From Parelaphostrongylus tenuis (Eukaryota; Nematoda; Chromadorea; Rhabditida; Metastrongylidae): a stretch of 64,000 bases of DNA. Position 1 is the first letter of the stretch. The number at the start of each line of letters is the position of its first letter. The notes below the pieces were generated by a model. That model saw only the letters and a program-made list of their open reading frames with translations. It was not told the origin of the DNA and did not search any database. The position numbers were made by a program, and so were the translations under genes. The stretch covers positions 62,001-126,000 of the forward strand of contig JAHQIW010003716.1 in the NCBI GenBank assembly GCA_019055375.1, written 5' to 3'. Below are positions 54,501 through 60,500 of the stretch, piece after piece.

Positions 54501-57500
54501 AAACATCTCACGTAGTCTCAATAAAATCACTTCGATGATTGCCTTTTCCAAGACTTTTGATGAAGTTGCTAAAAAAATTTTATTGTGGTTTATGCGTTGC
54601 TGAAATGCGTCTCCTTTACAAAACTTCCTGAACCGCCACTGCACTCTACTTTTGTTAGCAGCTTCTAGGCCAAATGCGTTTTCAATGTTTCGGCTCGTCT
54701 TTAGTGATTTACGACCCATTTTAATCTTACGTTTTGAAACGACATTCATTTTTTTCAGTGAACATCCCTTTCATAGTCTAAAATAAATATAAGAATGAAC
54801 AGCAAGTAACACCTCGTTAGCAGCAAATCAAAGAGCAAAGAATGCTCTTTGAAGTTATTTATAATATAACCACATCTACGCAAGAACATATTCCAAAATC
54901 AAATGACATTTCAGTATTGCCTGGATCACATTTTATCTTCTTAATTAAATACGTTAGTTTACTGTAATTGCCTACACTAAAAAATTATAGTTGTGCCTGA
55001 GTGATTGTTTTCAATCTTACAAAAAGTGGTGGCGCATTGAGATGAGCTCAGTCTTGGTAAATGAATTGGATTTTTAGATCACCAATTCTGCAGGCTCCAT
55101 ATGTGAAATCAAGAGTATTGCAACTAATCGAAAATTCGACACCGACTATAATTCAACGTGCACACTTATAATCAATCTATGTAATATTACGGACTCTCAT
55201 TGATGAGCTAGAAAGAGGTTTCTAACACGTGCATCTGATGTACGTCGAAAAACGTTTGTTGACTTCGTCTTCTCCAGATCCCAAACGATTGTTGTTCAGA
55301 TTTATCCTCATTATTCGGTGATTATGAGTTAATGAAAGGGTGATGTACAAACTAAGCCAAGATCCGTTGAAACTATTGAAATTTTCAGTACATGTGCATG
55401 AATACATAGATATACGGGATCATTTCAGTTATCCGTTCCCAAATCCAGCGTTGGTAAAAAGTTATTTTTTGGTGGTTTTTGAAGTCTAAAAGTCATTCCA
55501 TGACGTTAATCTTTGGAAACTTGGTTGAAAAAAACTCTACATTATTATTAGAACGACATTTACTGCACTGTAGAGCAAAAATAAAATTGTGTTTCTCATT
55601 CGAACATTTTTCGCTGTACAAAGCTTTTTCCTTAGACTTCTAATAATTATTCGATAGTATTAATTTTCTAGGTTTCGACGACGTATTTGGCTTATAAAAA
55701 AATTCATTAATGGGCGGCAACGGCCATAAAAAATTGGGTTTCGCAAATAAAAAAATTTCCGTCATCCAAACTTTTTTTCTTCAGACTTGCAACAACTATT
55801 TGATAGCATAATCCTTCTGGATTTCAACGACGTTTTTGGTTTTTCAAAAAGAAATTATTGCTTGCTGCAACAGCCAGAAAAGAATTGGGTTTCGCAAAAC
55901 TGAATTACTTTCGTCATCTGCACCTTTTTTCGACCCTCATAGGTTGACCACCATCTAATAGCTTAAATTTCAAAAATTTCAAGTGTGTGTTTCGTTTTCA
56001 AAATGGCCTTCTTATTGTGCTGTAACAGCACAAAAAAACTATGTTTCTCATTCAGGCATTTCTCGCTGAAAAAAGATTATTCGGTACTGTTCTAATATGG
56101 CGGTGCCACTTGAGGCCTTCTGTAAAAGGTATTTTTTGCTTTTGAATGGCCTGTTTATTTTCTCAAATAGCTTATTTTTGGCACCGTATCATTCAAAATA
56201 AGACTTTGTTTCTTATTCGAAGATTTCTCACAGGATGAAAGTTCTGTTGTAATGAGCTTTTAATCGTTAGATAGAGAACATCTTTCCGATTATAATGGTA
56301 TATTTGGCTTTCGGAAAAGACTTTTTCGAGCTTTGTGACGACCGAAAGAATAGTGGGTTTCACACTTAGTGAGCACTTCTAGTCGGCTATGGTGTGTGTA
56401 CAGCTGTAATACCAAACCGTTGCATAAATCACATGTGGATTTTTTGATAAAAGCCAAAGATCTCTGCGGTGCTCCAGAATTTTTTCTACATGTCCATGTG
56501 CTTTTTCAGAAAAAAGATTTGTTGGAAATAATTTATCGTGTTTCAAAGACTGACAAACTCACAATAAAACATAGATCACTGTTCAGGAGGCGAGAAAACT
56601 ATGATCGCATCCACGAGTGATTTAAAAACGTCGCATAAATCGACAATGGAGATTACAACTGGGACATTGGCAAAAAATAAACGGAAGGTCGCAACAATCA
56701 CATATTTTTAGCTGCGATCATTTTGCGCCACATGAGCTCAGCCAAGTAAGACTCCAAAAAAAGGTGTGCGGTCCTTTAATGTTGTCTGTTGCGCCATTTG
56801 CAGATCCCCACATCCTTTGGACCGTTTGAGAGTGAGTACTTGTGTGTGGATCTCCAAAATTGTGACGATGGTTAACCGTGATGTGCTGGAAACCAGGTTT
56901 TTGCATATCTTGTTATGTACCCTTTCCGACAGTCGGAATAGATTAAAGAACCTTGAGCAACGTTGTTTTTGATAGCAGCCAGCAAGTTTGGTGCTGTGCG
57001 ATCTGAAACCGCCACCAAAAAGCATTGCTTTGTCACACGACAGACTCCTCCATAAATCCATTGTTCCTCCGGCATTGCTCTTCCTCTTTGTCAACAATGA
57101 TTCGTCTATCTCCACAATCTTGCCTTTGCCCCACAATCTTTTTACCACGGCGTCGAATCGGCTGCTCTGCGACAACTTCACGTAAGTACCTTTACCAATC
57201 CACAACTGCGTCGCTACTCATGCCAAGACTTTTCTTGCACATTTTGAGCGACGTTGACTTTTCACTCGACCGTGGAAGAAACGGAGGTCAGTAACAGAAG
57301 GAAGACGAGTGTTCCCGAACCACTTTCCAACTCTAATACCGACCTTATCGCGACATCTACGCTTGTAACTTCGCCAAGCAAATTCTGAATCAAAGTGAAG
57401 CTTCACTGGATGTCCTTTATTGCACAGACGTTTGGATTGTAACACGCCGTGTCTTTGTAGGAGCATGACGGCTTCTTTTTCGGTGCTTGGCGAAGCAAAA

Positions 57501-60500
57501 ATGGTCATGATTGAGTGAAATCGATGAGAATCAGAAGGCAGTTGGAGGTATTTGACTTGTAATGACTAATCAATATGGGAAATGCTGAGATGGCTCGTCA
57601 GCAGGGGCCGGTATTGCGAAATCCCATCCACATCCTGGCAATGCGTGGCGACCAGGTGGCGTCGCTGCATTGCGCGCTCTAACCTATTACAGCTCACTAA
57701 GAACTCCATTCGAAAAACCAAGTACATCACTGAAATCAGCAGAATCTAGACTGTAGAATGGTTTCTAAAAGTCTGAGGGAAATGCTCTCCCCGACGAAAG
57801 ACGCGTTGAAACGCCTCAAGTGTGAAACATACTTTTATTTTGGTTGTTACAGCGAACTGAAAGCTTTCTTTCAGAACCTAAGTATGTCGCTGGAATTGTC
57901 TGGATTTGAGCTATTGATTAAGCTAAGGAGCAACTTGGAAAAGTTGGAAAACGCCCTCGTTTCTGAAGGGGTGCGCAAAACAGCGATATTTCAGATGTGT
58001 GAAACCCACTCTTCTTGTGCGAATTGCAGAGCTCTGAGAAGTTCTTCCTAAAAGCAAACATATTATTCTAATCAGAAAGATTTGCTCTATCTAATGGCCA
58101 AAATTTTATTATGAAAAAATCTTTTATTAGGCGAGAAATCTTCAAATGTGGAACAAAATCTCATTTTGACTGGTACGGCGTTAGAAACAAGCAATATGAG
58201 AAATGAAATATATCCTTAAAATTCACTTGATTTGAGCTATCAGATAAATATTCGTCAGATAACAGCAAAGAAACGCTTCTACCAAAGGCCTCAAATGGCG
58301 CCGCCATAATAGAACATTACCGATTTTTCTTAACACTCCTAGCAATCATTCGATAGCTCAATCTCGTCGATTCCAGCAATATGTTTTTTTTTTTACAAAA
58401 AGGACTTCTTAATGTGCTGTAGCAGTCAAAAGAATGTTAAGTTTCACGCAGCGCCGCACTGAAACCAGACCACAGTGCTTAGCAGGTATGTAGATAGAGA
58501 GTTCACAACATGGCTGCTAAGCCACTGCGCTTTCCGTGCAAACTTGCGAAACCCAATCTTGTACTGATTGCTACGGCGCTTCAAGCATTTTTTCTTCACA
58601 AACGAATATATCGATGGAAGTGGCGAGACCTAAGTTTATGAATTGTTAGTAAAAGTTTGATGGAAAAGCTTTGCCAGCCAGAAAAGTTTAAATGGGAAGC
58701 ACAATTTCATTTTTGCTGTTACAGCGCAATATCAAAGCCGTTTCGAAAATAAAATACATCTTCGATTTTTCTGAGATTCAAGCTAGTGACTATGACTAGC
58801 TGAATGACTACTCGACTTCAAAAATTACCAAAAATTAAGTTTCGGATATACTATGTATGTATATACATAGTGGCTCGGTATATATATATATATATATTAT
58901 TATTATATAGTGGCTAGCTCGGCGTGGTAGTGGCCTTTTTTCTACCCTGTAACACAGGTACTTTTTGATTTCCACAGCTCCAATTACGGACCTGAGTAAT
59001 GAAGCCGTTATATACATAAATGCGACATTAACACCTCGAGTACGAGAGGTCCACGACCCTGATCCCGTCCCCTCGCCGCGCTGCGACTAGCAGTTCATTC
59101 ACCGACTACTCAGTGATGCAGGCCATATGGAAAAGTTTACTAGTTCTATCCCCTCTTACGAGGCTTAACTACAGTTTCTACGGTTTATTTATCCTTCCCA
59201 GTTCAGTTTGTATATATTACTAACATACCATGTCACGCCATATCTCATATCGTAACATAGTAACACGAGAAATGAACGTGGTACGTAATACGCTGCTGTG
59301 CACTCAATATAGTCTATGAAAATCTTGGAGCCTTTTAGAGGGTGATACGTCACAGCCATACGTACGTTTTGGCGGTATCGCCTGCTTCATCAATGGCCCA
59401 CGCATCGCAGTGAGCCCTACTTTGTAAAAGGCTGTAGAGACATTATTTGTGGTGATGGCACGTAATATTATGTTATCACCATTTTAGTTGATAGTTTACT
59501 GTTAGCAATGATTACGTACAAATTCATTTCATCGACAGTTTTTGAAACTTACTTTAAACATTCAGCATAGTCTCTGAGAATGTTTAGCGCCTTTTCGAGG
59601 TTGGTACGTCAGTGCCATGCGTACATTTCAGCGATGTCGCTCGCTTCATCAGTGGCCCATACTCTCACAGAGCATACTAGATGTATACAGCTATGTATAT
59701 ATATGCATGCATGTGTAATACATATATATACGTACGTTATACATGCATATATATATATATATATATATATTTCTACTTATATTGCAGAGCATCTCAGACT
59801 TGTTTGGGAGGATAAACATCACTGACTCGTTTCAGCGGGAGGCTACAGGCCACCGCGAGTCATTGTAAAGGCCAGATATGCCAATCACCTCAAACGAAGC
59901 TAAAAATTGAAGACGAATGCATGGCGCATCCCTCAGGGATTGATCAACGCCGAGAGCTTTATCCTTTTTATTTTAAAGCGTGTACACAACGTATATCGTC
60001 GACTAACTTTCAAAACTTGGTCAGGGTTTCAGGGTGGCGGTCTGGAAATGGAGGGTTTATACCGTGTGCCCGGTAATCAAACTCAGTTATCTGAACTTGA
60101 ACAGGAATTTCGTGAAAAGGTACTATTTCTCTGTTTTACTTTTGGAAAAAGTCAAAGAACACTTGCTTTTGTTGATAGATATCATTCATGGGGCGTGTTG
60201 ATGGGCTCTAGAGAGCGATACACGTGTTTTGGCTGGCAGCCTCGTTAGTCGGTCACTCCCTTCGTCTTTAGCCAGTCCTTTTGAGCGCCCCTACAACTCC
60301 CTATGTAGAGTAGGCGACGACGTACGATTTACACGTGCCCTAAAGTAAAATAAATCACTAGATCGGCAGTGTTCTTTACTCGATTGCTCGTGTAAATCGT
60401 ACGTCGCTGCCTACTCTATACAGGGTGATGTAGCCCCCGAGAGGAATAGCTAGAGACGAATTGCCTGACCGACTGACGAAGCTGCCAAGGTTGAAACACG

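Noticed and set aside
54114..54749. 211-codon minus-strand frame
   Set aside because: Only the first third is mariner-like. The rest runs antisense through the p190 RhoGAP exon 54202-54297 and its intron by chance.
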